A stretch of 64,000 nt of DNA from Panaeolus papilionaceus (lineage: Eukaryota; Basidiomycota; Agaricomycetes; Agaricales), in NCBI GenBank assembly GCA_015501605.1, contig JADNRZ010000008.1:1984001-2048000 (forward strand), given 5' to 3'. Numbering within the stretch: position 1 is the first letter of the stretch; the number at the start of each line of letters is the position of its first letter. Made by a program: the position numbers and the translations under genes. This document shows positions 1 to 10,380 of the stretch, in pieces. Under the pieces are notes generated by a model. It had not been told where the DNA came from. It ran no database searches and was given only the letters and a program-made list of their open reading frames with translations.

Positions 1-3000
1 AAGTGTACTGAGCGAGTTTGTGAACCGAATAACAGATATCGGGTTGTGTGCCATTCGCGAGGTACATGAGCGAGCCGATCATGTTGGCATAGCCGTATGT
101 CGTTCGTGCGTCGGGTTCGGGTTCGCCAGGTGATGTAGAGTTGGTTTTGGCGTCAAGATCGACATTTGGATCGAGTGGTGTGGATACAGGGTTAGCGTTA
201 TCGAGTCCGAAACGTTCGAGGAGCGCGCTGATGTAGTGAGTTTGTGATAAAGTGATTCGGTGATCGTCCTGAGCGATTTGGATGCCTACAATGAGCTTCG
301 GCGCACCTAGGGACTTGACTTCGAAATATTGGTTGAGTTCTGCCTCGGATCGGTCGTTGAGAGCGTCGGAGGTGGATATGGAAAGGATGTCGTCGACCCA
401 GATGACCAGAAATGTGAAGTCGTCGCCGATTTCGCGAAGGTAGCAGCAGTAGTCGGATTTGAGCTGCTTGTAGCCAAGTTCTTCGAGCTTCGAGTTGAGT
501 TCTTGGTTCCAGACGTTCCCTGCCTGCTTGAGACCGTAAAGTGAGCGTTTCAGAACGCAGACGCGTCCCGTTCCATCGTCGTAGCCTGGCGGTTGCTTCA
601 TGTAGAGTTCCTCTTTGAGCTTTCCATGTAGGTAAGCGCCCTTAATGTCGAATTGTCGTAATTTGAGGTTGTGCACTGCTGAGAATGCAAGGAGCGTGCG
701 TAGAGTGTCGAAGCGCATTACTGGTGCGAAGGTTCCGTCATAGTCGTAGTCCTGGCCCGGAATCTGAGTGAAACCTCTCGCTACTAGCCTCGCCTTGTAC
801 TTCACAACTTCTCCCAGCTCATTCGTCTTCTTATCGAACACCCAGCGCGAGTCTATCGCTTCTCTTCCCTCTGGAAGGTCGTCCAAGACCCAGGTCCCCA
901 TCTTCTCCAGGTTCGTCATCTCGTCGTCCGCTGCACTGTCCCATTTCTCTCCTTCAGGTCCTGATCGCGCCTCCTCGATTGTCCTTGGAATATCGGATCG
1001 GTTGGCTCGTGATAGGAATGCTCGTTCGAGTATTTCTTCTTCAACGGCCATTCGAGAGGCTTGAGCCGTTCGAATCTTTGCTCTGGTCGACTCTGTGTGT
1101 CTGGTAACGTCGGGAGGTTGTGGTGATGATGCTGGTGATGGTGTATAGCGTCTGGGAGCGGGGAAGCGTGCTGCTGGATTGTTGAGGAGTTTATAGTCGG
1201 TGTTGTTGCTTCGAGGTCGTAGGGATCGTTCAGGAGGTTCTGTAGTTGGCGTTTCTGGGGTAGAAGTCGAAGGTTTCGAAGGTGGTGAAGGTGGCGTGTC
1301 TGGAATAGATTCAGTCTCCCCCTCAGACCGCATACCTGAACCGTTCTCCCCCTCAGCCATAATACCTGGCACTTCTGCTATCTCCAACTCCCCCGGCTCG
1401 TCATTTTCATTAAACGCGAAGTTTCGGCTGACCTTAACGTTTCGTTTTGAGGGGTCGTAGTAGCGAATTGATTTCGAACCGTCCATAAAACCCATAAGCT
1501 TCATTTTGTGTGATTTTGGTGCTAGTTTTGAGTGTTGTGATTCGTCGAGTACCCAGACGTCGGATCCGAACTCCCTGAGGTGTGAGATATCTGGTTTGCG
1601 TCCAGTCCAGGCTTCGTAAGGTGTTTTGTCATTAAGAGCTCGAGTGGGGGCGCGATTTCGAAGGTAAGCGGCGTGTGCAACGGCTTCGTCCCAAAGGAAG
1701 AAAGGCAAGTCTTTCGCTATGAGCATAGCCCGTGCAAGTTCCAGTAACGTTCGGTTGAATCGTTCTGCGACGCCGTTTTGTGAGGGTGAATAAGGAGCTG
1801 TGGGTTCAATTTCGATGCCTTCTGAGCGCGCCAGCACTTTCAGCTTCTCGTTAATCAGTTCTGTGCCGTTGTCGAAGCGCATGAATCGGGGGGTGCGTCC
1901 CTGTCGTTTCAAAATGGTGAGGTGATCTTTGATTCTGTTGAACGCTTCAGCTTTGTTGTGAAGAAATAAAACGGTAACGTAGCAGGTGTTGTTGTCTGTA
2001 AATGAAACAAAATACTTGAAGTGTCCAACTGACACCTTATCTGCTGGTCCCCAAACATCTCCCATGAACCGCTCTCCCGGTTTGTCGGAGCGATGCTGAG
2101 CTTCCTGTGGGTATGGCTTGCGTGATTGTTTGGCTTGGATACAAGCTTCGCAGCTGTGTGGTGGTAACGACGCCTCGTCGATGCGTAATCCATCAACCAA
2201 ATTCTCCCGAGTCAAGCGCTCCAGGGATGAAATGGAGATGTGACCATAACGGCGGTGCCACTGCTCCCAAGTGGGCTTCGGGATCCTTGCTAGGTTTGCC
2301 GTTTCCTGTAATGGCAACTCTGCCCTTGCCCTCAGCTTGTACAACCCTTCTCCCCTCTCAGGTAGCTCCCCTATCCCTATAACCTTCCCAGCCTTATCCT
2401 TCATGATTGCCTTTCCGCCTCCCTCTGTTACGGTTCCTCCAGCGTGATCCAATCGGGAAGTCGAGAGTAGACAGTTTGGTGCTTCAGGCACGTGCAAAAC
2501 ATTTGACAGCCGATGACGAATAACTGACCCGTTGACATCGAAGTTGACACAGATCGTTCCACGGCCGTGTGCGATAGCTGGTGATGGACCAATACCGGAA
2601 ATGCTGGTGGAGTTGAGTGGGGTGTATGAAATGAAGGCGTCCCGTGCAGTGCAAATGTGAGAGGTGGTTCCTGAATCGAGATACCAGTCGTATTTGGATG
2701 AGTTTCGAGGTGGGTTACTGAATGCCGTGTGAGGTTGAACCATGTACGCTGTTTCGTTGAGGCTGTGTCCAGTTTCGGTGGCTTGATTTGATCGGTGAGG
2801 TCCTCGGCGCTTATTCTTCGGCCCCTGTCCTTCACGTCCTCCACCCTTTGACCAGCACTCACTCTTCACATGTCCCTTCTTCCGGCAATTAAAACATTCC
2901 TTCTCTCCATCTCTATCTCCCACTCCACCTCGCCCCTTTCGTCCCATCAAGGTTGTTCCTGCAGTCTCCACTGATCTTCCCTTCCTTCTACGGTCTTCTT

Positions 3001-3574
3001 CAATCAACAGTGCCACTAACTCGAAGGATGTGATCGTCGGTTTGTTGTTGCTGGAGCCGAGATACGATTGGGTGTATGGATCCCAGGATTCGGGTAAGGA
3101 GGTGATAATAATCATGACAAGGTCGGAATCGGGGATTAGGTTGCCCATGGAATGGAGTTGGGTTTGGAGCTTTCGAAGGTGAGTAACGTGCTCGATCATA
3201 TCAAACCCTTCTTGGGCTTCAGCTCGAAATAACGCACGGCGCGTGGCCAATAAACCAATGGCTCCCTTCGGTTCCTTCACCTGCTGTAACCTACTCCACA
3301 TCTCTCTCGCGGTCTCTGCACCTGCGATGTGAATCATCTCTCCATCTCCCACGGCAAGCTCGATCCTCGTTCGAGCTTTAGCATCCTCGGCCAACCATAC
3401 CTTCCTCTCATCCGGTTTCTCTGATCCTGGTAACTTGTGGTCCTCTGTGAGGTACTTCTCCAGTCCGAGGTCGCGTAGGATGGCTTGCATTCGTTGCTTC
3501 CATGGCATCCAATTGTCGGCCTTCAGTAATTCGATCCGGTATCCACCTCCTGAGCTTGTCATTTCGTCAGGCAT
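1..3574 (-). CDS. Ty1/copia retrotransposon Gag-Pol polyprotein (partial, runs off the window)
   Basis: A single reading frame opens at the ATG at 3574 and stays open to the window edge, giving about 1190 codons; the frame at the left edge agrees with the start. In order it shows a Gag region, a CCHC zinc knuckle (CFNCRKKGHVKSEC, near 2880), an aspartic protease motif (DSGTTSH, near 2680), the integrase zinc finger (GHIS plus CEAC, about 2240-2140), the integrase catalytic core (GDVWGP near 2065, FDNGTE near 1885, SQNGVAERFNRT near 1775) and a copia-type reverse transcriptase (FDIKGAYLHGKL near 640, YGLKQ near 535, catalytic VDD near 390). The catalytic motif reads WVDD rather than the usual YVDD. 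The order integrase before reverse transcriptase defines copia. RNase H and the 3' LTR lie beyond the window. No stop or frameshift was seen, so the copy may be young. Confidence 0.93.
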   Translation of the reverse strand, partial: MPDEMTSSGGGYRIELLKADNWMPWKQRMQAILRDLGLEKYLTEDHKLPGSEKPDERKVWLAEDAKARTRIELAVGDGEMIHIAGAETAREMWSRLQQVKEPKGAIGLLATRRALFRAEAQEGFDMIEHVTHLRKLQTQLHSMGNLIPDSDLVMIIITSLPESWDPYTQSYLGSSNNKPTITSFELVALLIEEDRRRKGRSVETAGTTLMGRKGRGGVGDRDGEKECFNCRKKGHVKSECWSKGGGREGQGPKNKRRGPHRSNQATETGHSLNETAYMVQPHTAFSNPPRNSSKYDWYLDSGTTSHICTARDAFISYTPLNSTSISGIGPSPAIAHGRGTICVNFDVNGSVIRHRLSNVLHVPEAPNCLLSTSRLDHAGGTVTEGGGKAIMKDKAGKVIGIGELPERGEGLYKLRARAELPLQETANLARIPKPTWEQWHRRYGHISISSLERLTRENLVDGLRIDEASLPPHSCEACIQAKQSRKPYPQEAQHRSDKPGERFMGDVWGPADKVSVGHFKYFVSFTDNNTCYVTVLFLHNKAEAFNRIKDHLTILKRQGRTPRFMRFDNGTELINEKLKVLARSEGIEIEPTAPYSPSQNGVAERFNRTLLELARAMLIAKDLPFFLWDEAVAHAAYLRNRAPTRALNDKTPYEAWTGRKPDISHLREFGSDVWVLDESQHSKLAPKSHKMKLMGFMDGSKSIRYYDPSKRNVKVSRNFAFNENDEPGELEIAEVPGIMAEGENGSGMRSEGETESIPDTPPSPPSKPSTSTPETPTTEPPERSLRPRSNNTDYKLLNNPAARFPAPRRYTPSPASSPQPPDVTRHTESTRAKIRTAQASRMAVEEEILERAFLSRANRSDIPRTIEEARSGPEGEKWDSAADDEMTNLEKMGTWVLDDLPEGREAIDSRWVFDKKTNELGEVVKYKARLVARGFTQIPGQDYDYDGTFAPVMRFDTLRTLLAFSAVHNLKLRQFDIKGAYLHGKLKEELYMKQPPGYDDGTGRVCVLKRSLYGLKQAGNVWNQELNSKLEELGYKQLKSDYCCYLREIGDDFTFLVIWVDDILSISTSDALNDRSEAELNQYFEVKSLGAPKLIVGIQIAQDDHRITLSQTHYISALLERFGLDNANPVSTPLDPNVDLDAKTNSTSPGEPEPDARTTYGYANMIGSLMYLANGTQPDICYSVHKLAQYT

Positions 3575-3696
3575 AGTCTCGGCTTGGTGTTGGGGTTAGG
3601 TGGTGTAAATAGGCTTGGGATTTGTGTTGGGTAGATGTGAGAAGAGGTAAAGTGGATGTAATGGTGAAGGCTTAGAGCGCGGGGCCCATAACCTAT

Positions 3697-4010
3697 TGTA
3701 AACAGAGGTATGAGATTAGAATAGAATGATTAATTATATTCGCCATCGTGTATCTAGGTTTATATACAGGTAACGGAATAACTATGTACCATGATTTATA
3801 ACTATATTATCAAGAGCTTCGGGGACGAGTCAATTATCCATAATATAAGAATGAAATATATAATGTAAGAATGAAATAACTAAGCGCTGAGCTAAGGCGC
3901 GTCAGCGGGAATCTCGTCAACATATCCCTAGTCAGTATATGAGTACATCTCCAGCATATGAATAATTTGGATTCTACAGGGAACTATATAGGGTTGTTGT
4001 TAGCTAAACA
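3697..4010 (-). repeat. 5' LTR of the copia element (solo side visible)
   Basis: Read on the element strand, this 314-bp AT-rich stretch begins TGTTTAG and ends TTTACA, the TG...CA ends expected of an LTR. It sits 122 bp upstream of the Gag start. Immediately inside it, TTATGGGCCCCGCGCTC (about 3676-3692) is in the place of a primer-binding site, although it lacks the canonical TGG start. The matching 3' LTR is outside the window, so the ends and the target duplication are not confirmed. Confidence 0.6.
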
Positions 4011-6479
4011 CTTCAAATGTTCTGTGAATATGGCTGAAGTATGAGGGGTGCTGTTTCACCCAATTTATCACTGGGAATTTTCATTAAAATGAATATACAC
4101 TGTGTATTGGCAGCAGGGAGGTATAGGTTTGGGGTATATAGGGGCGGGAAAGGTAAGATGAGGGGGTGGCATGGGCTGCCAACAAGGAGCCAAATTGACA
4201 CAAGCTGATGCAACAGTGTGAGTTGAAGCTGGCAGATTTGTGCCACTGTAATCCTCATGCAAATTCAAATTCAACAAAATGTCGCTGAAAATCAGTCAGG
4301 AAATTCGATAAATTAATACAATAATTGTACTATACTTATCATCTCTCATTGTCAGACTCTGACAATGAATTGAGGGTCTATACTTGTAATGAAATTCTAT
4401 ACTCAAGGGATCCTGAAGTAGTGAAACTGGTCAACACTTCACACTTCAACTTTGCAACCAACAGCCTAGAATGCACAAGTCCACCTCTTATTGATCAATG
4501 CTGGTCACTGGTATTTTGGAAACTATGGGTCCCCCTGATATGAGATCTAAATCTAAGCACTATATAGCTAAATTACTGCAAGGCTTGACAATCAAGCTCA
4601 GTAGCATTGTCAGTTGGCTTTATCAGGCTCATCAAGACCATGATGGCAACATGCAATGCTGATGTTGCTATAATGCTCAATTGAACACCAAAACTGATGG
4701 AAGTTTTTAGCTACTTACATTTTATATGTAAATATCTCTCCAAATATGCTATAATGTGAGAGAAAACAAGAAGAAATAGGCACCAGGGGCAGGAGGAAGG
4801 TGGGCAAGTCCAACAGACAAATTCCGGACTGATAATTTGTACTTGTTTGTCTGGGCATTTCAGCCCTCTCCATCTTGTGCATCATGTTAATCGAAATTGC
4901 TCGCTTCCTCCCAATAAAATAAGACATGTCATTGAGACCTAGTCCCGATGGAATAAGAAAGTGAAAATGAACAATGATGCAGAGGAAAAGCGTAGAGGGG
5001 CAAAGACACCAGATGACAACATCTGACGAGACTTAGAACAAGGATTGCTGTAGATCAATTCCTACTGTCAAATAACCCACAATGGATTTAAGCATCATAA
5101 GACACTGAAAATGTCAACATCTGTATCATGTTGGTCAAAGATGAAGGTCTGTCTACACGACTGTTTGGGAACTTGCTCATCAAGGGTCAGGGAGGAGAGT
5201 GAAGCTGATCAACGGAGCACAGATCAGAGACAAAAAAAAGAAATCAAAATAAGACACATGTTGCTGGGAGACAGTGTAAGAAGAGCAGAGCCATGGTTGA
5301 GGAAAAATCATGATCATGCCAATGATGAAGGTCCCAACTATTGTTGTGCAAGTTGACAATGCGCCTGATTAACCAGCCTGAGCACAAAATATTCAATACT
5401 GCAGTCATAAAAAGCTGTAAAGATGAAAGGTGTGGTTCTGATGCTTCACAACCACGATGGAGGCGATGTGGATGGGAGAACGAGGTGCACACAAGTTTGG
5501 GGATTGAAAAGTCAACCACTGTCCAGGGGTCCTCCCCCCAAATGGCCAAGCTCACATTCAAGGCTAGTAATAAGGAGAGACAGTTCCTTAGTTAAATTGA
5601 ATATAAAATGCAGTAACATACATGAGCAAAGAACTAAGATGGATTTAAGGACTGTAAATATACACAATGCACCCAAGCAAAACCACCACTGAGAGTGACA
5701 GCAAGCACACAAAACCCAGCTTATTACAAGCAAAGTAACTAGCAGTCAAAGCATGCACAAAAAAACCAGGTATGCTCCTGTCATACCTGGTTAATATGTT
5801 TCTTAGATCCATTGCCGTCAAACACCAAACATGACATATGTCATAAGATGTGTCCTATGCCAGGAGTTATACCAGAAGACAAGACAAGGAGGGTGCAAAC
5901 AGTTGTAAAGTGAACACAATGTCAATACACTCCAACTGACAAGATGAGCAGTATCACTCCACCAACACAGAAGCAGATCACCAAATCAACTCAGTGCACA
6001 TGCACAAAGAATGCTGGATCAATGCACTGATGCAACTAGGTAGTGGAGAGCCCTGTTGGCAGTGGATGAAACATGCTTCATTGTTGATGCAGGGAGGTGG
6101 CCATGCAGAAAGAAAGAAATATACCAGGTAGAGGAAGAAAATTTAAAACTGATGAACATGCAACAAGCAAACCACTACCAGGTGCATTGATGGACATGAG
6201 AACCAGTCACATAAGTTAAATGAATCCCAGTCAAAGCACAGTGATGATATGCCCCATCATACTTGGTGGACATACTTGAGTGAACTGGGACAGTGAATTA
6301 TAATGCTCCAAGGACTAGGTGAAAGTGATTTGATGATGGTACGCCAGAACTTGAAGGCATAGATAGCCCATGATAGATAGAAAAAGAGTCTAGGGCAATG
6401 GATAGTAGAAAGGAGCAATAAAACGAGATATGAAGGCCGAAATGAATGCATAACCCCACTGAATGGGAACATATACTAT
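4011..6479. repeat. Gene-free AT-rich repeat region, degenerate left part of array 1
   Basis: No gene is supported here. A short segment at about 4140-4260 recurs at 41680-41790 (shared core GTTGAAGCTGGCAGAT). From about 5000 onward, degenerate versions of the array units appear: a B-type unit near 5106 (AAAATGTCAACATCTGTATC) and outer-arm motifs CCACCAA near 5960 and CTTGGTGG near 6264. The many short open frames are not conserved. Confidence 0.4.
5764..5792. repeat. Perfect 11-bp hairpin related to the array hairpin units
   Basis: AACCAGGTATG and CATACCTGGTT are perfect inverted repeats around the 7-nt loop CTCCTGT. The string ACCAGGTANNCTCCTGTCAT also occurs in the 3' arm of an intact hairpin unit near 8523, so this is probably a shortened relative of those units. 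Confidence 0.6.
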
Positions 6480-7335
6480 ATATAGGTGACAATCATTGAG
6501 AGCAGCATTATGGACAGTGAGAGACAAAGATGAACCATGAGGCAACATTGAAAAACAGCGACATGTACTTTACTTTGATGAGATGCAGCCCCAAGATCGT
6601 CAGGATATGTCGTGAGAGGCAGCAAGAGATGGGAAGGTTGGATGTGCGCGCGACATCTTCAAGCGTGGGAAATTACACACTCGATGACCGGCATGAGGTC
6701 AACATTGCAGAGGGCGCTCTGAGGTTGTAAATTGGGGTTTCTGTAGTTGACTAGGCCTTCGTAGTGATAGAATAAACAGATATTTGAAGCAGACGATGCT
6801 TCCTAGGACTGACATGTGAGACTAAAACTTAGAGGTTCGAAATGTGGGCATAAAAGTAGCTGTTGTATTTTTACGGAGCATTGTAGACTATGTACAAACT
6901 CGAATCGGAGCTATACTAATAACTAAGGGGGTTCGAAACGAAATAAGAAAGTGCCGAGGCGTACCAGAAAGGGTTTAAAACAAAAGAAATGGGTGAAAGG
7001 AGGGGGTGAAGTGAGGGGAAACGGGGGTTGGAATAGGAAAGGAGGGTAAATGTTGAAGAAATTGATGAAATAAATGGACTAACGCCTGTATGCATCATGG
7101 GGTGCGTGGCTGTAAGGTACATCGATCGGGGATATCCTGTTTGGTGTTGTAGCAGCTGATGGTAATGCTAACGAGTGACGCTCGTAGTTATACAATAGTG
7201 CCGTGAGTTGGTGACAAAGCTGTGATGACCGGAATGCATAAGCGGCGGAGTATGAAGTGTGTGCGTGCGTGCGTGATAGTGAAATGCGAAAAAGGTTGGT
7301 TACAGGTTCAGGTGAGTGCGCTGCTCATCATCGGA
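6480..7335 (+). repeat. Dispersed repeat R2, copy 1
   Basis: This about 850-bp block is colinear with 41790-42510, and its first half with 22680-23125. Shared landmarks are GAGGTCAAC, GTTGAC before GCCTTCGTAGTG, GTGGGCATAAA, a GGGGGTT tract and, at the right end, the microsatellite GTGCGTGCGTGCGTG followed by CAGGTGAG. It has no coding capacity, and no terminal repeats could be fixed. It lies directly upstream of array 1 and its start carries a B-type unit (about 6490-6610). Confidence 0.55.
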
Positions 7336-8082
7336 ATTAAATAGCACAGAAAAGCCAAACCAACGAAGCGACAGGCACGATAAGGAGCCACTTCCCAGCA
7401 TTTGAAAATGGCCCTATATGGGAAAGCGATGAACCCCCATCAGTCGATGAATGAGAACAAAATCACCTGCATGGCATCCCACCAACCAGCTCACCCCGCG
7501 ATACCATAACCGCAACCACCGAGTAAATGTGGAATCACACTCCATTACCCAGCGCACTCCTCAAAAACCTCGATGGGTCCAAAGATGTAAATACAGGGTA
7601 TCAGTAGCATTCAACATACTCGGCGGATACATTGGGTAGGAGTATCGCTATCTCGGAAGGGGTGAAAAAATCAAAGCTTGACCCATCGTAAACGCAACGT
7701 AGTCGTGCCCATTGGACGCGTCATCAGCGACAAGGTCACTAAAAGTTCGCTCTACAGAACAGAGATGAATGACCAAGATAAAACGCAACATTCTGCCTCG
7801 CGATTATACAACCAGCACGACGGCGAAAACAACGAACACAAAAACCAGCACCCCATCCGCAATCACCGCCTCATAAAACGTAACCCCAGGAGTGAAGCTG
7901 ACATCGTACTTGATGGATTTAAAGTTTTGTCTAACGCGCAACGTTAGACCCTTAGAGAGTCAGAATCAAAAGGGAAATTTCCATCTGACCCTCATCCCAA
8001 CTGATTGAGGATCCTGCATCCCCGCCATCGTTAAACCAACCCGACTCTCCGCTCCAACCCAATCCAACGACAACCAAACCCC

Positions 8083-8187
8083 ATCCACCGTGATGATGTT
8101 TGGAAGGAGTTTAACCTGGCTTATGTACCCAATGAAAACATTCATGCGCACATAACACAGGTAGCCACCTGTTATCACTTGGTGGAT
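8083..8187 (+). repeat. Hairpin unit H1-a
   Basis: The outer arms are ATCCACCGTGAT (8083-8094) and ATCACTTGGTGGAT (8174-8187), which pair over 12 bp with a 2-nt bulge. The inner arms ACCTGGCTTATGT (8114-8126) and ACATAACACAGGT (8150-8162) match at 11 of 13 positions. The apex AATGAAAACATT is itself a short stem-loop. The whole 105-bp unit could fold into one long stem. Closest relatives: 28111-28215 and 55962-56067. Confidence 0.75.
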
Positions 8188-8450
8188 GACTTGGCTGCGT
8201 TGGAAACCTAGCGAGGAGCATCCTCCACAGATGCGGAGTTGGTATCACAGCCAGCGCGATGTTGACAAAGGGAAAAGAAGGGATACCCCTCCCCCTCCTG
8301 AACGGCGAAGCAGATGTGGAGACGATGCAAAGGCAAATAAAAGAGACGTGATGAGAAATCATTCTGACACGGATGACGACCAGTACGCAGTTAAACCTGG
8401 CTCACAGCCCAAGCTCTGCTCTATACTCAACCCAACGACAAGCAGTGCCG

Positions 8451-8552
8451 ATCCACCATGAAGTCTGGAAGGACTACATACCTGGCTGATTTATGCAGTT
8501 AACAGCAAACATGCGCCCTAAACCAGGTAACCTCCTGTCATCATCGGTGGAT
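8451..8552 (+). repeat. Hairpin unit H1-b
   Basis: This unit starts ATCCACCATGAAG and ends TCATCATCGGTGGAT, with the 3' inner arm AAACCAGGTA. Its closest relative is 28489-28593, and it sits at the same distance after unit H1-a as that unit does after 28111-28215. The H1-a/H1-b pair therefore recurs as a dimer. Confidence 0.65.
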
Positions 8553-9140
8553 CACTTGACTTTGTCGCTCTAAAAGGACAAGTAGGGAAGGAGAAAGTAG
8601 AGATCAAGGAAGAGATGGAAATCAGGAAGGAAAGAGAAAAAAAGCGATAAGGAGAGAAGTTGATCTACCGGTGATAACAAGTACCAGCGACGATCATTGA
8701 AGGTGAAACAACACTACTGAGCCACAACGCATGGAGCATCACAAACTGTTGAAGAGGGTCTGCATGAACGTCACTTGGATGAAGCGCAGCCTCATCATCG
8801 GGAATGTCACCTGCTGGGAACATAGAGGAATGACGTGTCGCTTGGACTCCGCAAAACCGGGGAAGAAAATAAGCCAGCGAGGAGAAAAGAAAAGAAAATA
8901 AGAAGAAATATGAGGGACTGGAGTAGAGCGAGCCTGGTTTGAGATCCGAGACATTGGTGGTAATATCATTGTCGGTATATGCAGCAGATGAGCATAAAAC
9001 GACAAGCAGTCCCGATAATAGCGTCCTATCTCAATCCTATGCTTGAGTATAAGAATGAACAACAAAGAAGAGCTGGCGAAGATGGGTGAGAGAGAGCAAG
9101 AGATAATCACGACTTTGCCAAATAAAAAAGGCGACCCACA

Positions 9141-9176
9141 TCCTAATTAGGACGATCACATCCTTTGGGGTCCTGG
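9141..9176 (+). repeat. Array end module, copy 1
   Basis: The palindrome TCCTAATTAGGA is followed by GGGGTCCTGG, 26 bp start to start. The same spacing recurs at 14818, 29279, 49639 and 57357. A looser stretch, CACTCGTCTATCTTGACT, follows about 30 bp later and is also shared with other copies. Confidence 0.65.
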
Positions 9177-9984
9177 CCCCTGGTCGCCTCACCTCCACTC
9201 GTCTATCTTGACTGAGGCGCTGAATAAAACAGGGACCATATACAACGCATTCATTTGATTAGATATAACTGATGATAGTACATGTAGCGATATGCTATAT
9301 AATGAGAGCAGTGAAAATGGGGAGTCCGTCCAAAGCAAATGAAAGCGTTATTGAAGAAACCGAACCTTTGTCCACTTCAAACCTCAGTGCACTCGCATAA
9401 CGAAAGTTCAACCAAGAATTGATTCGAGAGTACATATATCCAAGTAAACCAGACCCCCTTCTCGGTAGATGAAACATGCATGATCATCAACGCGGCCTGA
9501 TAATGATGAACCAGAGGTCAGGAGCACTATCGGCAGATCAGGATGTGCGGACTAAAGCCTATGACACCTCGTCCGACAGGCAAAACGCCCATCCATCGCC
9601 ACCGAAATGCCCGAATAATTTGAGCACCCAGCTCGCTTAACACTGCCTACTCTCATCGGTGTGCGTCATAGACCAGGGACTAGATGCACCCAGATCGACT
9701 TGGTTGACAATGATATGAGCATCGGTAACGTTGCCAAAGTTCAAAGTAAACCGTCATTCACCATCTAACTCCCAATCCATCTCTCCATAAATGTGAAACC
9801 CCTTCCAACCTTGGGCATGCAAAACCACAACTGCCCCACCTCACCACCAAGTTCAATGGGGACATAATTTTCTCTTTAACCCGGCTTACCCACAACGACG
9901 TCTACATATGCTCGTCAGAGTGGATTGTAAAGCCAGGTAGTAGTAATAACGCCGCCATTGTGCCTGGTGGGTATTATACCGGAG
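9177..9984. other. Intergenic, tail of array 1 and unassigned sequence
   Basis: No gene is seen. About 9230-9320 (CAGGGACC ... ATGAGAGCAGTGAAAATGG) resembles the stretches following other arrays at 38018-38130 and 49730-49815, so homology continues past the end module. The rest holds only degenerate array-like motifs (CCACC/GGTGG near 9830-9970). Confidence 0.4.
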
Positions 9985-10274
9985 GGTTAAGGGTAAGCGC
10001 TAAGCTTGGGCAACCCGTGTCCGGCCGTCATCGAACGGGAAGGGAAGGGCGGATAGAAATTTCCCCCATAAACCCTGCTCATGATCATTCCCTCTGCCTG
10101 AGAAGGGGTTTTATCTTCTAGATGTTTGAGAGGAGTTGATAACCCCCGAGTTGGGTTTACCGTGGGGTAACTCACGAGATATGAGATGAAAGAGAGCCGC
10201 CTTTTATTCAGAACCGACCTATAACTGTAAAAAATATGGACCCTACACGTGAAAACACAACGTCTCCGCACCCA

Positions 10275-10380
10275 CCACCAAGCAATTACGGCGAACCCTA
10301 CAATCCAGCTTATGGCACAAGTACGATGGTTGTGCGCATCAAGCTAGGAATTGGATGTGTCATTTTAATACTTGGTGGAT
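10275..10380 (+). repeat. Hairpin unit H2-a
   Basis: The outer arms are CCACCAAG (10275-10282) and CTTGGTGG (10371-10378). Inside, CCAGCTTATGGCACAA faces TTGTGCGCATCAAGCTAGG, giving a GCACAA/TTGTGC stem. It has the same design as H1 but a different sequence; its closest relative is 24571-24680. Confidence 0.65.

Larger units (their letters stand above)
7340..9176 (+). repeat. Hairpin array 1 (non-coding)
   Basis: The block contains hairpin units at 8083-8187 and 8451-8552, more degenerate ones near 7490-7640 and 7860-7920, and a B-type unit near 8690-8830 (CGACGATCATTGA ... CTCATCATCGG). It closes with the end module at 9141-9176. Open frames crossing it are broken by small indels when copies are compared. 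It has the same orientation as all the other arrays in the window. Confidence 0.6.

Noticed and set aside
4013..4543. Small frames right of the copia LTR
   Set aside because: Part of a dispersed repeat that recurs at 41.7 kb with indels; no protein features.
4560..6480. Repeat-induced point mutation as the cause of the AT-rich array part
   Set aside because: AT-richness alone is weak evidence; without intact reference copies the C-to-T pattern cannot be counted by eye.
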